From Pseudarthrobacter sp. (GTDB lineage: Bacteria > Actinomycetota > Actinomycetes > Actinomycetales > Micrococcaceae), in assembly GCA_031178005.1 (NCBI GenBank), contig JAPSJV010000002.1, positions 124,001-188,000 of the forward strand: a DNA stretch of 64,000 bases. The letters run 5' to 3'. Positions 1 through 8,334 of the stretch are shown here, piece after piece; the stretch's first letter is position 1, and each line of letters begins with the position of its first letter. The notes under the pieces were generated by a model. That model was not told where the DNA came from and searched no databases. It saw only the letters and a list, made by a program, of their open reading frames with translations. Both the position numbers and the translations under genes were made by a program.

Positions 1-2
1 CC

Positions 3-317
3 GGCGCCGCGGACGACTACTGGCTCAGCCCGTTCTACCGGCAGCAGAGCGTGGCCCTGCATTTCACCTGGAAGCCACTGCAGGCCGAGGTCGAGACCGT
101 ACTGCCCGAGCTTGAATCCCTGCTCCGGCCGTTCGACGCCCGCCCGCATTGGGGCAAGCTGTTCACTTCCACGGGGCACGACTGGGATGCGCTCTATCCA
201 CGTTTCGCGGACTTCCGTACGCTCGCTGCTACCCACGATCCGGCCGGCAAGTTCCGCAACGCACTGCTGGACACGATCCTCGGCGCCCCGGTTCCCGCTA
301 CGGTTTCCGCTAAATAG
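3..317 (+). CDS. FAD-dependent alditol/xylitol oxidase, C-terminal end (5' truncated by window)
   Basis: This is the last ~104 residues of a flavin oxidase of the D-arabinono-1,4-lactone oxidase / alditol oxidase family, which oxidises polyols such as xylitol or sorbitol with O2 and releases peroxide. The visible signature is the C-terminal block ARPHWGKLF, then ...YPRFADFR... and DPAGKFRN, which resembles the end of actinobacterial AldO-type enzymes. The FAD-binding part lies before the window. The reading frame is open from base 3. Its stop overlaps the end of the convergent DM13 gene by 8 bp. The family is fairly sure; the substrate is not. Confidence 0.8.
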   Translation, partial: GAADDYWLSPFYRQQSVALHFTWKPLQAEVETVLPELESLLRPFDARPHWGKLFTSTGHDWDALYPRFADFRTLAATHDPAGKFRNALLDTILGAPVPATVSAK

Positions 318-930
318 TAGTCAGCTGCGCCGCCCCGAAGGACACGCCAAACTGGACGCACCACAGGTCCACGGCTTTGTACTTGGCGAGGTCCACGTCG
401 GCGGGAATTGTGTACACCTGGTTGCCCTGGTTGCCCTTGATCAGGCCCAGATCGTAGTACTCGGCACCGCCGGCGGTGTACCAGCCGGCGGTTCCCTCCA
501 CGACGTCGGCAGCGCTGAGCCAGACGTGAACATCCGGCCCGTTGGAGGTGTCCAGGTTCTCCAGCGTGAGCACGCGGGCGCCGTCCGGCTGCTCAACAAT
601 GCGGACGGTGCCGGTGGTGGTGTGCTCATGGCTGATCAAGGATCCGGCTGCCAGTTCCACGGGGCCGGACGGGGCCGCGGGAATGTCCGACGGCGACGGC
701 GAACCAACGGCGGAGGGCTCACCGGAGCTGGTGGGAGACGGCGCCGGGGCGGCCACAGTGGGCAGCTCCTCATCCACGCGGACATCAACAAACAGCAGCC
801 AGGGCTTAAAGACCACCAACCCGACGACCAAAACCAGCGCACCGACCACGGCGGCGATGGCCAGCCACCGCCTGCGCCCGCTGCCGCGGCTGACGGGAGT
901 TCCGGCGTCGTTCCCGTTTTCTGTGCTCAT
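310..930 (-). CDS. Membrane-anchored DM13-domain protein
   Basis: A 206-residue protein with a short cytoplasmic N-terminus, one membrane segment (about residues 22-41, preceded by RRR), a Pro/Ser/Thr-rich spacer and an extracellular DM13 domain (about 95-205; features include GPDVHVWLS and a late conserved WC). DM13 domains are proposed to hold a redox centre, but the partner here is unknown. I chose the ATG at 930 because GGAGGA lies about six bases upstream; an in-frame ATG at 948 precedes it but has no such site. It sits alone, downstream of a strong palindrome at 954-1019. Confidence 0.8.
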   Translation of the reverse strand: MSTENGNDAGTPVSRGSGRRRWLAIAAVVGALVLVVGLVVFKPWLLFVDVRVDEELPTVAAPAPSPTSSGEPSAVGSPSPSDIPAAPSGPVELAAGSLISHEHTTTGTVRIVEQPDGARVLTLENLDTSNGPDVHVWLSAADVVEGTAGWYTAGGAEYYDLGLIKGNQGNQVYTIPADVDLAKYKAVDLWCVQFGVSFGAAQLTTI

Positions 931-953
931 GGTTCCATCCTCCGCCATCCCCG

Positions 954-1019
954 CCCAAGTAGGTAGCAGTTGTTGCCCTTTACAGCCCTCTAAACGGCAA
1001 CAACTGCTACTCAGTTGGG
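954..1019. repeat. 66-bp palindromic element, copy A
   Basis: Perfect 15-base arms GTAGCAGTTGTTGCC (963-977) and GGCAACAACTGCTAC (996-1010) enclose an 18-base loop. Outer flanks CCCAA... and ...CAGTTGGG extend the pairing. It lies seven bases beyond the stop of the minus-strand diguanylate cyclase gene, so it probably terminates that operon. A second copy of the same length and architecture lies at 47618-47683 beside dnaN. Confidence 0.75.
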
Positions 1020-1025
1020 AGGGGG

Positions 1026-2171
1026 TTACTCACGCGAGCCAACCACCGTCCGGTTCCTGCCCTGGGCCTTGGCCTTGTACAGCGCGGTGTCGGCACGGTC
1101 AATCAAGTCCTCCAGGCTGTTCCGCCCGTTCCGGTGCAGTGCTATCCCGTAACTGGCCGTGGGCATCGGCATCCTGCTTCCCGCCAGGGCCAGCCGCTGG
1201 TTGATGGTGTCCACAATCAGGAAGGCCCTCACCCCGTCAACATCCGGGAGCAGGAGGATAAACTCCTCTCCCCCATAGCGGCCCACCAGATCAGACGAGC
1301 GGACGGAATCCCGGCAGGCTGCGGCGAAAATCCGCAGCGCGGCGTCTCCCGCGGCATGCCCGTGGCTGTCATTGATTTTCTTGAAATGGTCCAGGTCCGC
1401 CAGCACCAGCGCTCCTGACCATCCGCCGGGTCTCTTCCGGGCCAGTTCCCGGCCCGCCTGGTCCATAAATGCGGCACGGTTCAACAGGCCGGTCAGCCCA
1501 TCGGCGTTGGCCACCTGCTGCAGCGCCCTGGTCTGCTGTTCGCTGCTCAGCGCCGCCATGCTGTAGGAGACCACCACAACCGTCACCATCATGAACATGG
1601 TGGTAACGGCGGACCCGAAGTACGCCATGAAGACCGCATGGTCCGGGCCCACCAGCAGGAAGAACAGCATGCGCAGGAAATAGTAGGCCGCCACCACTGC
1701 CGCGATCAGGGCCATCGGTATCCTGGCCTTCGAGTATTCCGGGGAAAGCCGCCACAGTTCCACCGCCGCCAGGCCGAAGGCAATACTCATGCCACCCAGG
1801 AAGACGGCACCGCCTGCCCAAAGATTGGTCGCCGGACTATCCAAAACTCCGGTTACCAAGGTAATGAGCGGTGCGAGGATAAAAACGGGGACGGGCAAGG
1901 GACTGGCCCGCAAGGAACGGGCCGCGCACCAGGCGCTGACGGCCCCCGTCACCAGTAGCGCATTCCCCAGCGGGTTGGCCCATATCTGGTGCACGGTACC
2001 GTCGAACAGAAAAAGCAGGGAGCCGGCCAGGAAGAACAGGAGAGCCACGCACCACCAGCGACTGTACGGGGATCGGGTGGACCGATAGGTGGAAAAGTAG
2101 AACAACAGCACCAGCACCACGGCCATTACGCCGAAGCCGATCCGCAGCGTCACGATATCGAGGTTGATCAT
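1026..2171 (-). CDS. Membrane diguanylate cyclase (GGDEF domain)
   Basis: A 381-residue protein: an integral-membrane sensor half of about seven hydrophobic segments (residues ~8-205) followed by a GGDEF domain (~218-378). The catalytic motif is GGEEF at 300-304. RSSD at 291-294 is exactly five residues before it, matching the inhibitory I-site RxxD, so the cyclase should make c-di-GMP from two GTP and be product-inhibited. No EAL domain is present. The start codon overlaps the stop of the upstream LacI regulator gene by 4 bp (ATGA), which suggests translational coupling. The signal sensed by the membrane half is unknown. Confidence 0.9.
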   Translation of the reverse strand: MINLDIVTLRIGFGVMAVVLVLLFYFSTYRSTRSPYSRWWCVALLFFLAGSLLFLFDGTVHQIWANPLGNALLVTGAVSAWCAARSLRASPLPVPVFILAPLITLVTGVLDSPATNLWAGGAVFLGGMSIAFGLAAVELWRLSPEYSKARIPMALIAAVVAAYYFLRMLFFLLVGPDHAVFMAYFGSAVTTMFMMVTVVVVSYSMAALSSEQQTRALQQVANADGLTGLLNRAAFMDQAGRELARKRPGGWSGALVLADLDHFKKINDSHGHAAGDAALRIFAAACRDSVRSSDLVGRYGGEEFILLLPDVDGVRAFLIVDTINQRLALAGSRMPMPTASYGIALHRNGRNSLEDLIDRADTALYKAKAQGRNRTVVGSRE

Positions 2172-3220
2172 CCCGGACCATACCCGTCAACGGCCAGGGC
2201 GGGATGCTGCACGGGCTGCAGCGTCGTCCCCCTCAGCATGAGTTTCCATGGCGCCGGAACCCTGACGCCGCCCTCTTCGGTGGTGCCGGCAAGACGGTTC
2301 AGCAGCATCGTCACCACCGTGTCGAACACCGGGTCAGGTCCTACCGTGGACAGTGTCGGCTCCGATTCCCGGCCTTCTGCGGAGTTTCCGACGCCGATGA
2401 TCTGGACGTCTTCGGGGACCCGCAGGCCCAGGCGGTACGCGGCGCGGACGGCTTGCAGGGCTGCCAGATCGTCGGTGGCGAAAATGGCTGTGGGCCGCTG
2501 GGGCAATTCCAGGAGCTCCAGGGCCGCGCGGTACGCCATGTCCGGGCGGCGCCCGGAGGTGCGGACCAGGGAAGCGTCCAGCGGAATTCCGGCCCGTTGC
2601 AGTCCTTTGGCGTACCGGCTGTACCGGGACGGCCTCCCGGTCTGGCCCTCACGACGGCGGATGCAGGCTATACGGGTGTGTCCGGCGGTGAGGAAGTCGA
2701 GGCAGTCCTCAAGTCCGGCTGCCGGTTCCGGAGCCAGGACGTCAAAACCATCAGGGACCAGGGACTCGGAGACCACCACCTGGGCAACTCCACGTCCGGC
2801 CAGTTCCACCATGATGGGATCAGCGGCACCGTCCGGGGGCAGGTTTGCCAGGATGATGCCGTCGGCGCCACCCGCCCTCATGAACTGGCGCCAGGAATCC
2901 CCCACCAGGATGACCGGCTGGTAGCCGTGAAGCGGAAAGGCCTGCGTGGCTGCCGCGGCGAGGGCTCTGTCCCAGTGCTGCTCAAGATCCCTGATGGCCA
3001 CGGCCACCACGTCGGTCCGCCCGCGCCGCATGCCGCGTGCAGCGTGGTTGGGCACATAGCCAAGTTCCTGGGCTGCCGCTAGAACGCGGTCCTGGGTGGC
3101 CTTGCTGATCCGGGTGCTGCCGCCGCTTCGGCCGGACAGGCAATAGGAGACGGTGGTGAGGGAGACACGTGCCAGCTCAGCCACATCGCGAATGGTGGGT
3201 TTGGAATTCCTGACCGGCAA
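2168..3220 (-). CDS. LacI-family transcriptional regulator
   Basis: A 350-residue regulator. The helix-turn-helix and hinge are at the N-terminus (TIRDVAELARVSLTTVSYCLSG, residues ~9-30, then YVPNHAARGMRRGRT at ~55-69), followed by a periplasmic-binding-protein-like effector domain. The start is a TTG at 3218-3220, supported by a GGGGGAG ribosome site five bases upstream; no better start lies nearby. It overlaps the GGDEF gene by 4 bp. It is divergent from the alpha/beta hydrolase at 3325, which is a candidate target. The effector is not predictable from the sequence. Confidence 0.88.
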   Translation of the reverse strand: MPVRNSKPTIRDVAELARVSLTTVSYCLSGRSGGSTRISKATQDRVLAAAQELGYVPNHAARGMRRGRTDVVAVAIRDLEQHWDRALAAAATQAFPLHGYQPVILVGDSWRQFMRAGGADGIILANLPPDGAADPIMVELAGRGVAQVVVSESLVPDGFDVLAPEPAAGLEDCLDFLTAGHTRIACIRRREGQTGRPSRYSRYAKGLQRAGIPLDASLVRTSGRRPDMAYRAALELLELPQRPTAIFATDDLAALQAVRAAYRLGLRVPEDVQIIGVGNSAEGRESEPTLSTVGPDPVFDTVVTMLLNRLAGTTEEGGVRVPAPWKLMLRGTTLQPVQHPALAVDGYGPG

Positions 3221-3324
3221 GATCTCCCCCCTTGGTCGATGAACTTCGGGCCGGCCACGCAGACCCGATGCCGTTGACTGAACTCTAGCCCCCGTATCAG
3301 CAATTCTGGAGGTAGGGTACCGGC

Positions 3325-4032
3325 ATGGACATCATCCTGGTACCTGGATTCTGGCTGGACGCGAGCTCTTGGGAGGAGGTGACGCCCGCCCTGGAAGCGG
3401 CGGGCCACAGGGTGCACCCGCTCACCCTTCCCGGCCTGGAGTCTGTCGATGCGGACCGTTCCGGGATTGGCCTCCGGGACCACGTTGACGCCGTCGTCGG
3501 TGTTGTTGACTCATTGAAGGGAAAGCCTGTGCTCGTGGGGCATTCCGGCGGCGGCTCCATCATTTCCGCTGTTGCGGACGCCCGGCCGGAGCGGATAGCG
3601 CGCTGCAAATACGTGGATTCCGGTCCTGCCGGGGAGGGCGGCGTCATCAACGACGAACTGCCGGCCGACGGCGACGACGTCCCGCTGCCGCCGTGGGAAC
3701 TGTTCGACGACGAAGATCTCACGGACCTCACGGATGAGCTCCGCGCCATGTTCCGTGCCCGCGCCATTCCGCAACCGCGGGGTGTGGCCCAGGACCCGCA
3801 GCACCTCAGCGATCCCCGCCGCTACGATGTTCCCACCACCGTCATCGCGTGCGAGTTTCCGTCCTCGATGCTCACGGAATTCATCGCTGCCGGGCATCCG
3901 TTCACGGCTGAACTGGCGCAGATGAACGACGTCGAATATGTGGATCTGCCCACCGGTCACTGGCCACAGTTCACCCGTCCGTCCGAGCTTGGTCAGGCGA
4001 TTCTGGCTGCGGTTCAGAGGACCCGGGTTTGA
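3325..4032 (+). CDS. Alpha/beta-fold hydrolase
   Basis: A 235-residue small alpha/beta hydrolase. The nucleophile elbow is GHSGGG (Ser at about 74) and the likely catalytic His lies in GHWPQF near residue 212. There is no signal peptide, so it is cytoplasmic. A GGAGGT ribosome site precedes the ATG. Such enzymes act on esters, lactones or haloalkanes; nothing here identifies the substrate. Its 3' end overlaps the convergent MFS gene by 62 bp, a rather long tail-to-tail overlap. Confidence 0.85.
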   Translation: MDIILVPGFWLDASSWEEVTPALEAAGHRVHPLTLPGLESVDADRSGIGLRDHVDAVVGVVDSLKGKPVLVGHSGGGSIISAVADARPERIARCKYVDSGPAGEGGVINDELPADGDDVPLPPWELFDDEDLTDLTDELRAMFRARAIPQPRGVAQDPQHLSDPRRYDVPTTVIACEFPSSMLTEFIAAGHPFTAELAQMNDVEYVDLPTGHWPQFTRPSELGQAILAAVQRTRV

Positions 4033-5401
4033 GCTGCATCTCCTCTGACAGCAAACGGTAGGCACGGGTGGTGAAGGCAAAGAGTGCCAGCACCACCATG
4101 GCCAGGCCGCTGAACAGGAACACCAGGGCAATTCCCCGGGCTTCGCCGTCGCCCAGCAGCCAACCCCAGGTGGCCTGTCCGGCTCCGGAGTCCATGTAGG
4201 GGATGATCCAGAACTCGGCGATGGGGGCGATCAGGAAGGCGGTAACCGGTGCCGCAGCGGATTCGAAGGCCTGCGCAAAACCAAAGACCCTGCCCTGCCT
4301 CCGGAACGGCACCACCTTCTGGATGACCGTCTGCTCCGACGCTTCGACGGCGGGGATCAGCATCATGTAGATCCACGTGCCCAGAGCGTACAGCCACCAC
4401 CACTCGCGGATGGTGAAGAAGGCGCCCAGCAGGCCCATCACGCCCACCACCAGCAGCATAGTCCGGATGGGATTGCTGCCCAGGCCCCACTTGGCAATGG
4501 CGAGCCCGCCGATAATGAAGCCCGTGGACGCAACACCAAACACCACGCCCCACAGCTCTACCGGGAACAGTGTCAGGCCATAGGGGTCCATCAGCGCAAT
4601 GTAGACGCCGGCAATGAGGTTGTTGAAGGTGGCGAACAGGATCAGGGCGAACAGGCCCGGAACTCCGCGGATGGCGGCAATGCTGCCGCGCAGGTCAATC
4701 GTGGGCGGCCGCCCGCCGTCTGCCACGGGCTGCTCCTCGGGGATACGCAGCCATATCAGGTGAGCCAGGGCCACCAGGGTGGCGGCGATGGCGATGGCCA
4801 GCGTCCACCCCATACCAAGGAACCCGATGGCAAGGCCGCTGAAGACGCTGGTGACGATGAAGGCCATCCCCTGCACCGTGCCCACCATGCCGTTGGCGTT
4901 GGCATGCCGTTCCACCGGCACCAGCAGGGTCACGGTGGTGGACAGCGCAATGTTCCGCAGGTTTTCCACCACGGAGCCCGTCAGAATGATGCCGGCGAAG
5001 AGCCAGAACCAGGGCCCGCCAAGATCCACCAGCTCGGATTCGGGGTGCGCCAGGTACAGCAGGCCCGCAGCGATGAACGCGATGAGGGTGGCGATGCTGG
5101 ACAGCACCATCACGTGGTGCTTGCGGTGCCGGTCCACCACGGCCCCGAACAGGATGCCGAACGCGGCCACCAGCAGCATGTATGCACCGCCGATGATTCC
5201 GGTGGCCAGCACAGAGCGGGTCTCCAGGTAAACCCAGAACGTCAGGGCGAACCACAGGAAACTGGTGGTGACATTGGCGATCATGGTGTTGACCAGCACG
5301 TGGATAAAGGTGCGCATGCCGTTGGCCGGCACTACCGGCTGGTCCACCTCAGCGGGGCTTTTGTCCGTCACCCTCATCAGGGTAGCGAGCACCCCTGACA
5401 T
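3971..5401 (-). CDS. MFS transporter (drug-efflux-like)
   Basis: A 476-residue major facilitator with about twelve hydrophobic segments and the inter-helix basic motif FGAVVDRHRKHHVM (residues ~85-98), typical of the proton-driven export branch that includes macrolide and siderophore exporters. An N-terminal stretch of ~25 polar residues precedes the first helix. It stands alone with no coupled regulator. The substrate is unknown. Its last 62 bp overlap the convergent hydrolase gene. Confidence 0.85.
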   Translation of the reverse strand: MSGVLATLMRVTDKSPAEVDQPVVPANGMRTFIHVLVNTMIANVTTSFLWFALTFWVYLETRSVLATGIIGGAYMLLVAAFGILFGAVVDRHRKHHVMVLSSIATLIAFIAAGLLYLAHPESELVDLGGPWFWLFAGIILTGSVVENLRNIALSTTVTLLVPVERHANANGMVGTVQGMAFIVTSVFSGLAIGFLGMGWTLAIAIAATLVALAHLIWLRIPEEQPVADGGRPPTIDLRGSIAAIRGVPGLFALILFATFNNLIAGVYIALMDPYGLTLFPVELWGVVFGVASTGFIIGGLAIAKWGLGSNPIRTMLLVVGVMGLLGAFFTIREWWWLYALGTWIYMMLIPAVEASEQTVIQKVVPFRRQGRVFGFAQAFESAAAPVTAFLIAPIAEFWIIPYMDSGAGQATWGWLLGDGEARGIALVFLFSGLAMVVLALFAFTTRAYRLLSEEMQLKPGSSEPQPESPDQARTDG

Positions 5402-5620
5402 CCGGAAGACCTACCGGAACGCTGCCCCAAACGAGGATTGGGTACTCTGGGACCAGTGCTTATTTTGATGAATTCCTGACACACCTGTCCGGCACCCGGG
5501 AATCCCGGTCCAAAAGGTGCGAACACTCCTCTGGAGTGGTGATTCGACGTCCCCTGATTCGGGGCCCGTTGCGGGCTCCCGCCTCCCGGACCATCGCCGG
5601 AATCATCCCAGGAGTTCCTC

Positions 5621-6301
5621 ATGACCATTTCCCTGCCTTCGCCTGCCCTTCGCCCCGACTGCGGCAACTGCTTTGGCGCAGGCCAAGCCGTCTCGCAGCA
5701 GCTGTTCGCCGGCATCAGCTGGCGGGCCAATCCGCCCAGCCGGCCGGACATGTTCGCCTCCTTCGGCATCGTCCGGCAACTCCATGAAATGCTCTGGCAT
5801 CTGGACGAGGCATCCCGGCGCGCCTTTGATCCGGACCTCGCCCTGGATGCCCGGCGCCTGTCCAAATCCATCGCAGCCCTCACCAAGGGTGCGGTAAGGG
5901 AACTGCTGGCGTACGACGTCGGAACTCTCCACGCGGAAGTCAGGGCACTCCTGATCGAGGTGAGCGAGGAGGTCCGGGCCGGGTTTGGTGCCACCGGCCG
6001 CGAACATCCGGGGTCCGGTTTCCATGCCGGGGCCGACCTGCTGGGCAGGAGCTTCCGCGGGCAGCCACTCAGGGGCGCAGACCTGCGCGGGGCGTTGCTG
6101 ATCGGCGCGGACCTGCGTGGCTGTGAGCTGTCCGGCGCAGACCTTCTTGGTGCGGATCTGCGGGACGCCAAACTGGAAGGCGCGCAGCTGGGAGCGGCGC
6201 TGTATCTGACCCAGCCGCAAGTCAACGCCGCGTCAGGGGATGCTGCGACCACGCTGCCGGGACGCCTCACGGCACCCGGGCACTGGCCTGTTCTTCAGTA
6301 A
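5621..6301 (+). CDS. Pentapeptide-repeat protein
   Basis: A 226-residue protein. The first ~130 residues are helical, with a Cys pair near the N-terminus (CGNCFGAG). From ~135 to 190 come pentapeptide repeats of A(D/N)LxG type (GADLLG, GADLRG, GADLRGCELSGADLLGADL), which fold as a right-handed beta helix. Pentapeptide proteins sometimes mimic DNA and protect gyrase, but with only about ten repeats that role is speculative here. AGGAG lies seven bases before the ATG. The gene stop overlaps the convergent PxpBC gene by 7 bp. Confidence 0.82.
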   Translation: MTISLPSPALRPDCGNCFGAGQAVSQQLFAGISWRANPPSRPDMFASFGIVRQLHEMLWHLDEASRRAFDPDLALDARRLSKSIAALTKGAVRELLAYDVGTLHAEVRALLIEVSEEVRAGFGATGREHPGSGFHAGADLLGRSFRGQPLRGADLRGALLIGADLRGCELSGADLLGADLRDAKLEGAQLGAALYLTQPQVNAASGDAATTLPGRLTAPGHWPVLQ

Positions 6302-7914
6302 AGGCGAAATCTGACCATACTGCCGAGGGGGATCTGTGCCGCCAACGCCAGGTCTTCCTCGGCCACCACGGCGATCACCGGGTAGCCGCCCGTTACCGGA
6401 TGGTCGGCCAGGAACAGTACAGGCTGCCCGTCCGGCGGCACCTGCAGCGCGCCGGCCACCATACCCTCGCTGGCCAGTTCGCCGGCCCGCATTCGGGCCA
6501 GCGGTTCGCCGGAGAGCCTCAGCCCCACCCGGTTGGACCGCGGCGTCACGGACCAGGTTCCGGTGCACAGCAACTCCACTGCGCCGGGTTCAAACCAGTC
6601 ATCCCGCGGCCCCGGAACTATCCGGAGCTCGGTGGTGGAGGTAACCGACGGGTATTCAGGCTGCGGCTCGGGATAGCCGACGACGCCGGAAGCCGTGGAC
6701 GTGCCCACCGGAAGCAATTGTCCGGACGCCAAAGGGGACGGACCGATCCCGGACAAGGTGTCCGTGGACCGGCTGCCCAGGGCAGGCTCCACAGACACAC
6801 CACCCCGCACGGCCACGTAGCTGCGAAACCCTGCAGTGGACGGCCCCAACTCCAGCGATTCGCCGTCCAACACCACAAACGGTTCGGCAACCGGCGCACT
6901 CCGGGGCGTTCCGCCGTCGAACGTTTCTTCAGTGTCCGGCCCGTCCCGCCGTGCGCGCACCAGCAGCCGGGCCGGCGCTCCGGTCACCGCCATGATCCGG
7001 TCCCCAACAGCTTCCACAGTCAGCCCGGCGGCCACCGTTTCGATGCAGGCCGCCCCTGCCTCGTTGCCCACCAGCCGGTTGGCCCGGCGAAGGGAGGCAC
7101 GGTCCAAGGCGCCGGACGCGGCAACGCCAAGGTCTCCAAACCCGGGCCGGCCCAAGTCTTCAACCAGGCTCAGCAATCCGGGCGACACCACGCGCAGACC
7201 GTCCCCTGCGGCTTCGCCGGGGCCAACAGGGCTCTTCGCTTCCGGTGTGCTCAGCCGTACCAGCTCGCGGACTGGCCGGTATCGCACCGAGTCCCCCGGT
7301 TTGACCAGCGCGGGCCACGGCCGGTCCAGGTCCCACAGCACGGCATCCGTGTGCCCGATCAGCTGCCAGCCACCCGGCGAACTGCGCGGATAAACCGCCG
7401 AGTAGGAGCCGGCCAAAGCCACGGAGCCGGCGGGGACCGAAGTCCTGGGCGAATCCAGCCGGGGAACGTCCAGGCTGCCGTCCCCCAGCAGATATACAAA
7501 TCCCGGGGCGAAGCCACCAAATGCCGCGATCCACGCCTGCCCTGTGTGGGCGGCCACCACTGCTTCCACGCTGCGGCCGGTCAGCGCGGCAACCGTGGCG
7601 AGGTCCGCGCCGTCGTACACAGTGTTGATCACTACCTCGGCACCTGTGGCGCGGAGGTCCGGCGGCGGGATCTCCAGCACCAGCACAGCGTCGCGGAGCC
7701 TGCGGGCGGCAGGAGCGGATTCGGCAGTGACCAACACGGTGGTGGCGGCAGGAACCACGTTCAGCTGGCCCGGCAGCGGCGATGCCCGCAGCGCCGCAGT
7801 GAGGGCCAGGACGCCTTCAGTGTCAGGCATGTCAGCCAGCACGGCGCGGGATCCGGCGGCGCGCACGGACAGCACACGGTGAGTGGCGTTCCCCGCTGTC
7901 ATCGCGTCCGGCAC
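6295..7914 (-). CDS. PxpB-PxpC fusion, 5-oxoprolinase subunits (biotin-dependent carboxyltransferase family)
   Basis: A 539-residue fusion. Residues ~10-215 match the PxpB / allophanate-hydrolase subunit 1 family (AAHTGQAWIAAFGGFAPGFVYL) and ~225-539 match PxpC / subunit 2 (VVSPGLLSLVEDLGRPGFGDLGV, near the end VIAVVAEEDL). With PxpA these form an ATP-dependent 5-oxoprolinase that returns pyroglutamate to glutamate. No pxpA (LamB/YcsF family) is next to it, so the partner must be elsewhere or the function differs. GTG at 7914 was used; an in-frame ATG at 7902 is an alternative. Confidence 0.85.
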   Translation of the reverse strand: MPDAMTAGNATHRVLSVRAAGSRAVLADMPDTEGVLALTAALRASPLPGQLNVVPAATTVLVTAESAPAARRLRDAVLVLEIPPPDLRATGAEVVINTVYDGADLATVAALTGRSVEAVVAAHTGQAWIAAFGGFAPGFVYLLGDGSLDVPRLDSPRTSVPAGSVALAGSYSAVYPRSSPGGWQLIGHTDAVLWDLDRPWPALVKPGDSVRYRPVRELVRLSTPEAKSPVGPGEAAGDGLRVVSPGLLSLVEDLGRPGFGDLGVAASGALDRASLRRANRLVGNEAGAACIETVAAGLTVEAVGDRIMAVTGAPARLLVRARRDGPDTEETFDGGTPRSAPVAEPFVVLDGESLELGPSTAGFRSYVAVRGGVSVEPALGSRSTDTLSGIGPSPLASGQLLPVGTSTASGVVGYPEPQPEYPSVTSTTELRIVPGPRDDWFEPGAVELLCTGTWSVTPRSNRVGLRLSGEPLARMRAGELASEGMVAGALQVPPDGQPVLFLADHPVTGGYPVIAVVAEEDLALAAQIPLGSMVRFRLY

Positions 7915-7984
7915 CCCGTTTCCGTCAGGCGTTTTCCAGCCGGAACCCCGGCTTCCACCATTGTGCCGTTGTTAGGCTGGAACT

Positions 7985-8326
7985 ATGAACCGAGCCCTTT
8001 CCACCCTTGCCGCACTCACCGCAACCGCGCCCCTGGCGCTGCTCCTGGCCGGCTGCTCCGTCCAGGAAGCTGCCGAGAATGCTGCAAGCGATGCCGCTTC
8101 CAAGGTTTCCACCGCGGCCGCGGACGAGGTCAAGGGCCGGGTGTGTGCTCTGGTGGAGGACGGGCTGGTCAGCCTCGGCGAGCAGCAACTGCTCAGCGGG
8201 TTGGTTGGTGCCGCGGAATCCGCCGGCGTACCCGAGGATATTACGACGCCGATGCGCCAGATCGCCGATGCCGGAGACCAAGTGCCGGCGGACTCGGTGA
8301 AGAACCTGAAGGACGCCTGCGCCTAA
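7985..8326 (+). CDS. Small secreted lipoprotein
   Basis: A 113-residue protein with a clear lipoprotein signal: hydrophobic stretch and lipobox LLAGC, with the lipidated Cys at residue 24. The mature ~90 residues are Ala-rich, helical and acidic, with two further Cys (VCALV near 51, DAC at the end) that could form a disulfide. No known domain is recognised. It lies between the divergently oriented PxpBC gene and the convergent LysR-like gene. Confidence 0.75.
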   Translation: MNRALSTLAALTATAPLALLLAGCSVQEAAENAASDAASKVSTAAADEVKGRVCALVEDGLVSLGEQQLLSGLVGAAESAGVPEDITTPMRQIADAGDQVPADSVKNLKDACA

Positions 8327-8334
8327 CCGGCAGG

